The position numbers and the translations under genes were made by a program. Below the pieces are notes generated by a model. The model had not been told where the DNA came from and ran no database searches. It worked only from the letters and a program-made list of their open reading frames with translations. This document shows, one piece after another, positions 1 through 7,115 of a stretch of DNA of 16,626 nt. The stretch is from an uncultured Aquimonas sp. (GTDB taxonomy: Bacteria; Pseudomonadota; Gammaproteobacteria; Xanthomonadales; Xanthomonadaceae): assembly GCF_937888285.1 (NCBI RefSeq), contig NZ_CALART010000033.1, forward strand, positions 1-16,626. The letters run 5' to 3'. Position 1 is the first letter of the stretch. Every line of letters starts with the position of its first letter.

Positions 1-18
1 CAGTGGCTCGCGCGGGCC

Positions 19-324
19 TCACCCTTTCATCGAATCCAGTTCACCGACGTTGATCGTTGACCGGGCGCGGAACAGCGCCACCAGAATTGCAAGTCCGATG
101 GCAGCTTCTGCAGCCGCCACAGTCAGGATGAAGAACACGAACAGCTGGCCGTCGACGCTGCCCAGATGGCGCGAGAAGCCGATGAAGTTCATGTTCACCG
201 CCAGCAGGATGAGCTCGATGCTCATCAGCAGCACGATCATGTTCTTGCGGTTTATGAAGATGCCCCCGACGCCAATGCAGAACAGCAGGGCGCCCACAGC
301 GAGGTAATGGCCGAGCGTGATCAC
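19..324 (-). CDS. nuoK: NADH-quinone oxidoreductase subunit K (complex I membrane subunit)
   Basis: This is the small antiporter-like (MrpC-related) membrane subunit of complex I, part of the proton-translocating arm in the inner membrane. The 101-residue product matches the family length and has three hydrophobic segments. Glu37 (in SIEL) and Glu73 (in AAEAAIGL) are the two membrane glutamates needed for proton pumping; they correspond to E. coli Glu36 and Glu72. I chose a GTG start whose bases overlap the nuoJ stop (GTGA), with a GGAG Shine-Dalgarno about 8 bases upstream inside nuoJ, so translation is probably coupled to nuoJ. The same frame stays open upstream into nuoJ, but that extension is antisense-like noise. 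The gene is complete; nuoL is expected just beyond the left edge of the window. Confidence 0.96.
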   Translation of the reverse strand: MITLGHYLAVGALLFCIGVGGIFINRKNMIVLLMSIELILLAVNMNFIGFSRHLGSVDGQLFVFFILTVAAAEAAIGLAILVALFRARSTINVGELDSMKG

Positions 325-935
325 TGGCGGGTCTCCGGGGTTTCGGCCTTCATCTTGACGAGCCGGATGCGGTCTTCGCGGCGCACCATCACCTGGCGGG
401 CCGGGTCCTGGGCCTTGACGTTGATCCGGCGGCGCAGGGTGATCGCGATCGCGGCGACGATGGCCACGGTCAGGATGACCGCCGCCAGCTCGAACGGATA
501 CAGGTATTCGGTGAACAGCGCGCGGCCCAGCCACTCGGTGTTGGACATACCTGCGGCAGCCGCCGGGTCGGTCGCCGGCAGGGTCTCGCCGAAGCGGGCG
601 AGGCCGATCAGCGCGATCATCTCCAGCGCCATCACGATGCCGACCACGATGCCGACCGGAAGATAGCGGGCAAAGCCCTCGCGCAGCGGCGCGAACTTGA
701 TGTCGAGCATCATCACCACGAACAGGAACAGCACCATTACCGCGCCGACGTAGACCAGCACCAGGGCGATGCCGAGGAACTCGGCGTCGGCCAGGATCCA
801 CAGGCAGGCGCTGGAGAAGAACGTGAGGATCAGGAACAGCACCGCGTGCACGGGATTGCGCACGGACACCACCGACAGCGCCGACAGTACGGCGACCGTG
901 GCGAACAGGTAGAAGGCGATCAGGGGGTAACTCAT
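321..935 (-). CDS. nuoJ: NADH-quinone oxidoreductase subunit J (complex I membrane subunit)
   Basis: This is the membrane subunit NuoJ (ND6 type) of complex I, at the junction of the quinone module and the membrane arm. The 204-residue product has five predicted hydrophobic helices. It includes the conserved stretch FFSSACLWILADAEFLG followed by LVYVGAVMVLFLFVVMM, typical of ND6 subunits, whose third helix rearranges during turnover. The start at MSYPLIAF is preferred over an upstream in-frame ATG because it has a GGAG motif about 10 bases upstream and matches the family N-terminus; the longer reading would add 33 unrelated residues overlapping nuoI. It lies 37 bases after nuoI and overlaps nuoK by four bases. 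The C-terminal tail (after about residue 165) is charged and cytoplasmic. Confidence 0.96.
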   Translation of the reverse strand: MSYPLIAFYLFATVAVLSALSVVSVRNPVHAVLFLILTFFSSACLWILADAEFLGIALVLVYVGAVMVLFLFVVMMLDIKFAPLREGFARYLPVGIVVGIVMALEMIALIGLARFGETLPATDPAAAAGMSNTEWLGRALFTEYLYPFELAAVILTVAIVAAIAITLRRRINVKAQDPARQVMVRREDRIRLVKMKAETPETRQ

Positions 936-972
936 GCCGGGGGGCTCCAGGTCGTTCAGGCGCGGGCCTGGA

Positions 973-1461
973 TCAGCGGTAGGCCGAGTCGAGCGCGCGA
1001 CGCTCGGCGATCTCCACCTCGAGGCGGTCGCCAATGGCCAGCAGCTGCGGCTTGGTGACGATGTTCTCGCCGCGCTTCTCGAAGTGGTATTCGTGGATGT
1101 GGGTTTCCACGATCGAGTCGACCGGGCAGCTCTCCTCGCAGAAGCCGCAGAAGATGCACTTGAACAGGTCGATGTCGTAGCGCGTGGTGCGGCGGCTGCC
1201 GTCCGCGCGCGGTTCCGAGTCGATGGTGATCGCCAGCGCCGGGCACACCGCCTCGCACAGCTTGCAGGCGATGCAGCGCTCTTCGCCGTTGGGGTAGCGA
1301 CGCAGCGCGTGCAGGCCGCGGAAGCGGGGCGACTGCGGGATCTTCTCGAAGGGATAGGCCAGGGTGTACTTCGGCTTGAAGAAGTACTTCAGCGTGAGCC
1401 ACATGCCCTGCAGCAGCTCGATCAGCAGCAGGCTCTTGAAGTAGGAGACAACGCGGTTCAT
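973..1461 (-). CDS. nuoI: NADH-quinone oxidoreductase subunit I (two 4Fe-4S clusters)
   Basis: This is the peripheral subunit (TYKY/Nqo9 homologue) that holds clusters N6a and N6b and passes electrons from NuoG towards NuoB. The 162-residue product has two ferredoxin-type CxxCxxCxxxCP motifs: Cys63, Cys66, Cys69, Cys73 and Cys102, Cys105, Cys108, Cys112. An amphipathic, hydrophobic N-terminus (residues about 8-30, LLLIELLQGMWLTLKYFF) anchors it to the membrane domain. The ATG start has a GAGGA-type Shine-Dalgarno about 8 bases upstream. It sits 10 bases after nuoH and 37 before nuoJ in the same operon. Length and motifs fit the short proteobacterial form; nothing looks broken. Confidence 0.98.
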   Translation of the reverse strand: MNRVVSYFKSLLLIELLQGMWLTLKYFFKPKYTLAYPFEKIPQSPRFRGLHALRRYPNGEERCIACKLCEAVCPALAITIDSEPRADGSRRTTRYDIDLFKCIFCGFCEESCPVDSIVETHIHEYHFEKRGENIVTKPQLLAIGDRLEVEIAERRALDSAYR

Positions 1462-1471
1462 TCGGTCATCC

Positions 1472-2542
1472 TCAGGCGTTGGCCGTGAACCAGCCCGCGT
1501 GCACCGCCCAGGCGGCGACGAGGATCCAGACGATGGTGATGGGGATGAACACCTTCCAGCCCAGACGCATGATCTGGTCGTAGCGGTAACGCGGGAAGCT
1601 GGCGCGGAACCACACGTAGAAGAAGGCGAACAGCACGGCCTTGGCGAGCAGCCAGATCACGCTCGGCTGACCCAGCCAGGAATCGGTCCAGCCCTGGAAG
1701 GGCGACAGCCAGCCGCCCAGGAACAGCAGGGCCGCCAGGAAGCTGATCAGGATCATGTTGGCGTACTCGGCGAGGAAGAACACCGAGAAGGCCGAACCCG
1801 CGTACTCGACATGGAAACCGGCGACGATTTCCGACTCGCCTTCGGCGACGTCGAAGGGCGCGCGGTTGGTCTCAGCCACGCCCGAGATGAAGTAAATGAC
1901 GAACAGCGGCAGCAGCGGCAGCCAGAACCATTCGAAGAAGCCGGCGTCACCGCCCTGCGCGTTGACGATCGCGCTCAGGTTGAGGCTGCCGGAGGCGACC
2001 AGCACGCCCACCAGTGCGAAGCCCATGGCGATCTCGTAGCTGACCACCTGCGCCGCCGAGCGCATCGCGCCCAGGAAGGCGTACTTCGAGTTCGAGGCCC
2101 AGCCGGCGATGATCACGCCGTACACGCCCATCGAAGTCATCGCCAGCAGCATCAGCAGGCCGGCATTGATGTCCGCTAGCACCATGCCGTCCTCGAAGGG
2201 CACCACCGCCCAGGCGGCGAAGGCCGGGGCCAGCGCCAACACCGGCGCCAGGCGGAACAGGAACAGGTTGGCGTTGCTGGGCAGCACCACTTCCTTGAAC
2301 AGCAGCTTGAAGACGTCGGCGAAGGGCTGGATGAAGCCGATGCCGAAGACGCGGCCGACATAGACCGGGCCCTGGCGCACGTGCATCCAGCCGATCACCT
2401 TGCGCTCGAACAGGGTGAAGTAGGCGACGCCGAGAATCAGCGGCACGGTGATGCAGAGGATCTTGATCAGGGTCCAAACCAGCAGCCCGATGTCGCCGAA
2501 GCCGAGGAAGAACTCGCGGATGGGTTCGATGAGCGACAGCAT
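1472..2542 (-). CDS. nuoH: NADH-quinone oxidoreductase subunit H (quinone-site membrane subunit)
   Basis: This is the ND1 homologue that forms the membrane entrance of the ubiquinone cavity. The 356-residue product shows multiple transmembrane helices. It carries the signature loops of the family: LFERKVIGWMHVRQGP at residues 44-59, the acidic loop AETNRAPFDVAEGESEIV beginning at residue 223, and RASFPRYRYDQIM at 313-325. These loops contact NuoB, NuoD and quinone. The ATG start follows nuoG by only 6 bases and has an AAGG motif 4-5 bases upstream. The length is slightly greater than the E. coli protein but normal for this group. Identification is secure from the loop motifs alone. Confidence 0.98.
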   Translation of the reverse strand: MLSLIEPIREFFLGFGDIGLLVWTLIKILCITVPLILGVAYFTLFERKVIGWMHVRQGPVYVGRVFGIGFIQPFADVFKLLFKEVVLPSNANLFLFRLAPVLALAPAFAAWAVVPFEDGMVLADINAGLLMLLAMTSMGVYGVIIAGWASNSKYAFLGAMRSAAQVVSYEIAMGFALVGVLVASGSLNLSAIVNAQGGDAGFFEWFWLPLLPLFVIYFISGVAETNRAPFDVAEGESEIVAGFHVEYAGSAFSVFFLAEYANMILISFLAALLFLGGWLSPFQGWTDSWLGQPSVIWLLAKAVLFAFFYVWFRASFPRYRYDQIMRLGWKVFIPITIVWILVAAWAVHAGWFTANA

Positions 2543-2548
2543 GGGGCC

Positions 2549-4873
2549 TTACACCTTTGCCACGGTGAGCGCGCCCGCGGGCGCCAGCGGCGCGGTCGCG
2601 CCGTAGCCGGATTCGATCCAGACCGCGCCGCGCGGCACGCGGCCACTGACCTCGACCTGCAGGGTGGCCTGACCACGGCCGTCGCCAACCTTCGCCATCG
2701 CGCCGTTGGACAGGCCCGCCGCCAACGCATCAGCCGCATTGAGCAGCACGCGCGGACCGCGGGTCAGGCTGTGGGCGTTCAGCGGCTCGGCGCGACGCAG
2801 CACCGCATCGGCACGGTAGATCGGGGTGGTGGCAACGCGCTGCAGGCCTTCCATCGCCTCGCGCTTCGACAGCCCTGCCCCGCTCTTGGGCTCGGACAGC
2901 GTGATGCCGGCGCGCAGACCGTGGATGTCGATGAAGTCGAAGCCGTCGAGCTTCATCGCCTCGCCCAGCGCACGCAGTAGACGCCAACCTGGACGCGCCT
3001 CGGCCGGCGCCTTGGCACCGGCGCTTACGAGCTGGGTCTGGCCCTGTGCGTTGATCAGGCTGGCCTCGATCTCCGGCAGCAGGGCGATCGGCAGGATCAC
3101 GTTGGCGCAGCGCTTCAGCGTCTCGGTGACGAACGCGCTGAAAGCCACGACCTGCTTGGCCTGCGACAGCGCCTGCAGGGCCAGGGTGTTGTCGGCGAAG
3201 TCGAACTCCGGCTCGATGCCGTAGAGCACATAGCTGCTGCGCGGCTGGGCGAGCATGGCGCGGGCGTCGAGGCCCTTTGGCAGTAGGCCAGCACGGGCCA
3301 GGCCCAGCGCATTGGCACCACGCTCCAGAACGTTCAGGCGCGCACCCGTGGCGCGCGACAGCGCGGACGCCAGTGCACGCAGCCAGGAGGCGTTGGCATG
3401 GCCAACTGCGCTCTCACCCAGCTGGATCAGGGCGACGCTCGCAGACTTGAGCTGTTCCGCCACCGCACGATGACCATCTTCGACCTGCGCATTGGCGACC
3501 AGCGATGCCAGTTCAGCGGGCAAACCCTCGGTCGCGCCACCGGCCGCGGCCAGCACGGCCGCCAGCGAATCGATCATGCCCTGCGGGGCGACGATGGCCT
3601 TGTGGCTCAGGTCGAAGTTGAAATCGAAGTCGACCGGGTTGATCGCGCTGATCTTCGCGCCGCTTTTCCAGGCCTTGCGAATGCGGTGACCTAGGATCGG
3701 CGCCTCAAGACGCGGATTGCAGCCGACCAGCAGCACAGCGCGCGCCTGCTCGACTTCGGCCAGCGGCAGCTCGAAGGCCGTGGCGACGGGAGAGTCGGCG
3801 AAGTCCAGCGTGCCAAGCCGGTGGTCGATGTTGCTGCAGCCGAGACGGGCCGCGAGCCGCGCCAGCAGGGCGCCCTCTTCCAGCGAGGTCGAGGGATGCA
3901 CCAGCACGCCGGTCTGCTCGCCGCTGGCGGCACGCAACAGCTCGGCGGCGCGGGCGATGCCCTGCTCCAGGCTGACTTCCTTCCAGTTCGCACCCTCGCG
4001 GACCAAGGCGGTGGTGGCGCGATCGGCCGCGGTCAGGCCGGTGTGGCTGTAGCGGTCGCGATCCGACAGCCAGCTCTCATTGATCGACTCGTTGTCGCGC
4101 GGCACCACGCGCATCACTTCGCCGCGGCGCACGTGCAGGTACAGGTTTGAGCCCAGGGCGTCGTGGTAGCCGATCGACTCGCGCGCGGCCAGTTCCCAGG
4201 CACGGGCGCGGTAGCGGAAGGGCTTGTTGGTCAGCGCGCCGACCGGGCAGACATCGATGATGTTGCCGGACAGCTCGCTGTCGATGTTCTTGCCGATGTA
4301 GGTGCCGATCTCGAGGCGATCGCCACGCCCCATGCCGCCCAGCTCGTAGGTGCCGGCGATCTCGCCGACGAAGCGCACGCAGCGGGTGCAATGGATGCAA
4401 CGGGTCATGTCGGTGGCGACCAGCGGGCCGACATTCTCGTCCGGCACCACGCGTTTGCGCTCGACGAAGCGGCTGACCGAGCGGCCATAGCCCATGGCCA
4501 CGTCCTGCAGCTCGCACTCGCCGCCCTGGTCGCAGATCGGGCAGTCCAGCGGATGGTTGATCAGCAGGAACTCCATGACGTTGCGCTGCGAGTCGAGCGC
4601 ACGCTTGGACTGCGTGTAGATCTTCATGCCCTCCATCACCGGCGTGGCGCAGGCCGGCGCGGGCTTGGGCATCTTCTCGACGTCGACCAGGCACATACGG
4701 CAGTTGGCCGCGATCGGCAGCTTCTTGTGGTAGCAGAAGCGCGGGATCGGGATACCGGCCTTGTCGGCGGCCTCGATGATCATCGAACCCTTGGGCACCG
4801 CCATCGCGGTGCCGTCGATTTCGATGTTGACCTGGTCGGGCGCCACGTTGGGCGCAGACGGTGCGGCGCTCAT
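2549..4873 (-). CDS. nuoG: NADH-quinone oxidoreductase subunit G (iron-sulfur, 75-kDa type)
   Basis: This is the large iron-sulfur subunit of the NADH-oxidising module, which carries electrons from NuoF/NuoE to NuoI. Visible ligands in the 774-residue product are Cys47, Cys58, Cys61 and Cys75 for the 2Fe-2S cluster N1b; His107, Cys111, Cys114 and Cys120 for the His-ligated 4Fe-4S cluster N5; and Cys159, Cys162, Cys165 and Cys209 for N4. After residue 220 the protein is a molybdopterin-oxidoreductase-like domain without recognisable catalytic residues. The extra CxxCxxxC ligands for cluster N7 found in E. coli and Thermus are absent. The start ATG lies 13 bases from a GGGATTC array, and its only Shine-Dalgarno-like bases (AAGG) are one base from the ATG, so initiation looks weak. 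It ends 6 bases before nuoH. Confidence 0.98.
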   Translation of the reverse strand: MSAAPSAPNVAPDQVNIEIDGTAMAVPKGSMIIEAADKAGIPIPRFCYHKKLPIAANCRMCLVDVEKMPKPAPACATPVMEGMKIYTQSKRALDSQRNVMEFLLINHPLDCPICDQGGECELQDVAMGYGRSVSRFVERKRVVPDENVGPLVATDMTRCIHCTRCVRFVGEIAGTYELGGMGRGDRLEIGTYIGKNIDSELSGNIIDVCPVGALTNKPFRYRARAWELAARESIGYHDALGSNLYLHVRRGEVMRVVPRDNESINESWLSDRDRYSHTGLTAADRATTALVREGANWKEVSLEQGIARAAELLRAASGEQTGVLVHPSTSLEEGALLARLAARLGCSNIDHRLGTLDFADSPVATAFELPLAEVEQARAVLLVGCNPRLEAPILGHRIRKAWKSGAKISAINPVDFDFNFDLSHKAIVAPQGMIDSLAAVLAAAGGATEGLPAELASLVANAQVEDGHRAVAEQLKSASVALIQLGESAVGHANASWLRALASALSRATGARLNVLERGANALGLARAGLLPKGLDARAMLAQPRSSYVLYGIEPEFDFADNTLALQALSQAKQVVAFSAFVTETLKRCANVILPIALLPEIEASLINAQGQTQLVSAGAKAPAEARPGWRLLRALGEAMKLDGFDFIDIHGLRAGITLSEPKSGAGLSKREAMEGLQRVATTPIYRADAVLRRAEPLNAHSLTRGPRVLLNAADALAAGLSNGAMAKVGDGRGQATLQVEVSGRVPRGAVWIESGYGATAPLAPAGALTVAKV

Positions 4874-4885
4874 GCCTTCACCACA

Positions 4886-4985
4886 GGGATTCGGGATTCG
4901 GGATTCGGGATTCGTTCAGAGCGGGATACGCCTGGAGTGGGGGCACCGGCTCTTTCGAATCCCGAATCCCCAATCCCGAATCCCG
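4886..4985. repeat. Inverted 7-bp array in the nuoF/nuoG spacer (GGGATTC x4 facing GAATCCC x4)
   Basis: The left arm at 4886-4914 is four tandem copies of GGGATTC plus a final G. The right arm at 4956-4985 is four copies of the complement, one of which (around 4971) is CAATCCC instead of GAATCCC. The arms are separated by 41 bases. Just inside them, AGAGC at 4918-4922 pairs with GCTCT at 4949-4953, so the transcript can fold into a long stem with a small internal loop. The element fills most of the 133-base nuoF/nuoG spacer, where most neighbouring junctions are far shorter. It resembles a dispersed intergenic repeat family rather than a transposon: it has no coding capacity and no evident target-site duplication. 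Confidence 0.93.
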
Positions 4986-5006
4986 CGTCGCAACAGCGCG
5001 CAAGGC

Positions 5007-6320
5007 TCATGCGGCCACCCCCATCTCCGCTTCGACCATCGATCGGCCGTGCGCGACGTAGTACTCGAACTCATGCCAGTAGTGGCGCAGGAAGCCCTGC
5101 ACCGGCCAGGCAGCGGCTTCGCCGAAGGCACAGATGGTGTGGCCTTCGATCTGGCCGGCGGCGGCCTTCAACATGTGGATGTCTTCGACCGTGCCGCGGC
5201 CCTCGACGATGCGCGAGAGCACGCGGTACATCCAGCCCGTGCCTTCGCGGCAGGGCGTGCACTGGCCGCAGCTTTCCTTGTAGTAGAACTGCGAGATGCG
5301 GCGGCAGGCCTTGACCATGCAGGTGGTCTCGTCCATCACGATCACGGCGCCCGAACCCAGACCGGAGCCCGCCTTCTGCAGGGCGTCGTAGTCCATGGTC
5401 AGTTCCATGATGGTGTCGGCCGGCAGCACCGGCATCGACGAACCGCCGGGGATCACGGCCTTGAGCTTGCGGCCACCGCGCACGCCGCCCGCCATCGCCA
5501 ACAGGTCCTTGAAGGGCGTGCCCAAGCGGATCTCGAAGTTGCCGGGATTGTTGACGTGGCCCGACACCGAGAACACCTTGGGTCCGCCGTTGTTGGGCTT
5601 GCCAAGGTTCAGAAACCACTCGGGGCCGTTGCGGATGATCGCCGGCACCGAGGCATAGGTCTCGGTGTTGTTGATCGTGGTCGGACGGCCGAACAGACCG
5701 AAGTTGGCCGGGAACGGCGGCTTGAAGCGCGGCTGGCCCTTCTTGCCTTCCAGCGATTCCATCAGCGCGGTTTCTTCGCCGCAGATGTAGGCGCCAGCAC
5801 CGAGCGCTGCGTAGATGTCGATGTCGACGCCCGACCCCAGCACGTTCTTGCCCAGCCAGCCGTTGGCGTAGGCCTCCTTCAGCGCCTCCTCGAAGTGCTC
5901 GAAGGGCTCGTGGTGGAACTCGCCGCGCAGGTAGTTGTAGGCCACGGTGCTGCCGGTGGCGTAGCACGCAATCGCCATGCCTTCGATCACCGCGTGCGGG
6001 TTGTAGCGCAGGATGTCGCGATCCTTGCAGGTGCCCGGTTCGGACTCGTCGGAGTTGCAGAGGATGTACTTCTGCCCCGGCGCATTGCGCGGCATGAAGC
6101 TCCACTTCAGGCCAGCCGGGAAACCGGCGCCGCCGCGGCCGCGCAGGCCGCTCTGCTTGACCATGTCGATCACCTGCTCCTGCGGGATCTTCTCGGTCAG
6201 CACGCGACGCAGCGCCTGGTAACCACCCACTTTCAGGTAGTTCTCGTAACTCCACGGCTTCTCGAAGTGAAGCGTGGTGTAGACGACGCTGTGCTCTTGC
6301 GGTTCCGGTCCGTACGCCAT
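5007..6320 (-). CDS. nuoF: NADH-quinone oxidoreductase subunit F (NADH- and FMN-binding)
   Basis: This is the 51-kDa-type subunit that binds NADH and FMN and starts electron transfer in complex I. The 437-residue product has the glycine-rich GRGGAGFPAGLKW at residues 61-73 (FMN and nucleotide binding), the NSDESEPGTCKDRDI segment beginning at Asn89, and AYICGEETALMESLEG at 177-192. The ligands for 4Fe-4S cluster N3 are Cys351, Cys354, Cys357 (CGQCTPCREGTGW) and Cys397. The ATG start has a purine-rich GAGAAGG motif close upstream. It follows nuoE after 104 bases, a spacer without the GGGATTC array, and is followed by the 133-base array-containing spacer before nuoG. It is full length, with no frameshift. 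Confidence 0.98.
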   Translation of the reverse strand: MAYGPEPQEHSVVYTTLHFEKPWSYENYLKVGGYQALRRVLTEKIPQEQVIDMVKQSGLRGRGGAGFPAGLKWSFMPRNAPGQKYILCNSDESEPGTCKDRDILRYNPHAVIEGMAIACYATGSTVAYNYLRGEFHHEPFEHFEEALKEAYANGWLGKNVLGSGVDIDIYAALGAGAYICGEETALMESLEGKKGQPRFKPPFPANFGLFGRPTTINNTETYASVPAIIRNGPEWFLNLGKPNNGGPKVFSVSGHVNNPGNFEIRLGTPFKDLLAMAGGVRGGRKLKAVIPGGSSMPVLPADTIMELTMDYDALQKAGSGLGSGAVIVMDETTCMVKACRRISQFYYKESCGQCTPCREGTGWMYRVLSRIVEGRGTVEDIHMLKAAAGQIEGHTICAFGEAAAWPVQGFLRHYWHEFEYYVAHGRSMVEAEMGVAA

Positions 6321-6424
6321 TGCCTTCTCGCCTCTTCCTCATCTGCCCGCCGCGGGATGGCGACGGGCCTGCCAAAGCAGGTGCGGCGCGGCGTTCGGTG
6401 TCCAAACGTCGCGGCCGGCGGCCC

Positions 6425-6952
6425 CTACTTCAGCGAATCCAGGATCTGGTCCATCGATGCCGGGGTGAGCTTCTCGTGGTAGTGGCCATTGACCACCATC
6501 ATCGGCGCCCCGCAGCAGGCGGCCAGGCACTCTTCCTCGCGCTTCAGGTAGATGCGGCCGTCCGGGGTGCTCTCACCGAGCTTGATGCCCAGACGCTTCT
6601 CGACGTGGGCGACCAGATCCTCGGCGCCGTTCAACCAGCAGCTGATGTTGGTGCAGATCGCCACGTTGTTCCGGCCGACCGGCTTCAGCTCGAACATCGA
6701 GTAGAAGCTGGCGACTTCATAGGCCCAAACGGAAGGCAGGTCCAGGTAGCGCGCCACCGCGGTGACGAGTTCATCGGTGAGGTAGCCACCGTTCTGCTCC
6801 TGCGCCGCCATCAGCCCCTGGATCAGCGCCGAGCGCTTGCGATCCGGCGGGAACTTGCCGACCCAGTGGTCGATATGGTGGCGGGTGTGCTCGCTGAGCA
6901 CGGCGAGCGGGTCGACCTCGCGTACCGTCTCGAAATTGCCGGTGGCTTTCAT
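6425..6952 (-). CDS. nuoE: NADH-quinone oxidoreductase subunit E (2Fe-2S, 24-kDa type)
   Basis: This is the thioredoxin-fold subunit holding 2Fe-2S cluster N1a beside NuoF. The 175-residue product carries the ligands Cys100 and Cys105 (CTNISC) and Cys142 and Cys146 (CLAAC). The helical N-terminal region (about 20-90), with FPPDRKRSALIQGL and GGYLTDE, is typical. I take the ATG that gives MKATGNFE because this N-terminus matches Xanthomonas-type NuoE from memory. The reading frame stays open upstream, through the whole GGGATTC element and into the end of nuoD, but that 61-residue extension is repeat-derived. The chosen ATG has no purine-rich Shine-Dalgarno; the repeat ends 12 bases upstream. 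The gene is 163 bases after nuoD and 104 before nuoF. Confidence 0.95.
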   Translation of the reverse strand: MKATGNFETVREVDPLAVLSEHTRHHIDHWVGKFPPDRKRSALIQGLMAAQEQNGGYLTDELVTAVARYLDLPSVWAYEVASFYSMFELKPVGRNNVAICTNISCWLNGAEDLVAHVEKRLGIKLGESTPDGRIYLKREEECLAACCGAPMMVVNGHYHEKLTPASMDQILDSLK

Positions 6953-6964
6953 GGGTGGAGAGCT

Positions 6965-7111
6965 GGGATTCGGGATTCGGGATTCGGGATTCGGAATAGC
7001 GGGCCGCGCTGGCCCGGGTCGGAGCTGCAAGGACACGAAGCCGGAACGGACGTCGCGCCGCAGCCGCTGTTCACGGCTGTCGCGAATCCCGAATCCCGAA
7101 TCCCGAATCCC
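6965..7111. repeat. Inverted 7-bp array in the nuoD/nuoE spacer (GGGATTC x4 facing GAATCCC x4)
   Basis: The left arm at 6965-6992 is four perfect GGGATTC copies; the right arm at 7084-7111 is four perfect GAATCCC copies, starting 4 bases after the nuoD stop codon. The 91-base interior holds two smaller hairpins: GGGCC/GGCCC at 7001-7005 and 7011-7015, and CAGCCG/CGGCTG at 7061-7066 and 7074-7079. The transcript could therefore form a branched structure on a 28-bp stem. The arms match those in the nuoF/nuoG spacer, but the interiors are unrelated in sequence and length, so the arms rather than the centre define the element. Orientation is the same at both sites. Confidence 0.93.
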
Positions 7112-7115
7112 GAGC

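Noticed and set aside
6321..6424. A third array or gene in the nuoE/nuoF spacer
   Set aside because: The 104 bases contain no GGGATTC units and no coding frame of note; only a short CCTGC/GCAGG stem (6368-6381) is visible.
4163..6482. Plus-strand open frames across nuoF/nuoG and the repeat
   Set aside because: They run antisense to nuoF and nuoG and stay open across the array only because the GGGATTC unit has no stops in any frame.
4886..7111. The GGGATTC arrays as a CRISPR array or a composite transposon bounded by nuoE and nuoF
   Set aside because: The units are 7 bp with no spacers, the arms are inverted within each site, and the genes between the two sites are ordinary nuo genes in the expected order.
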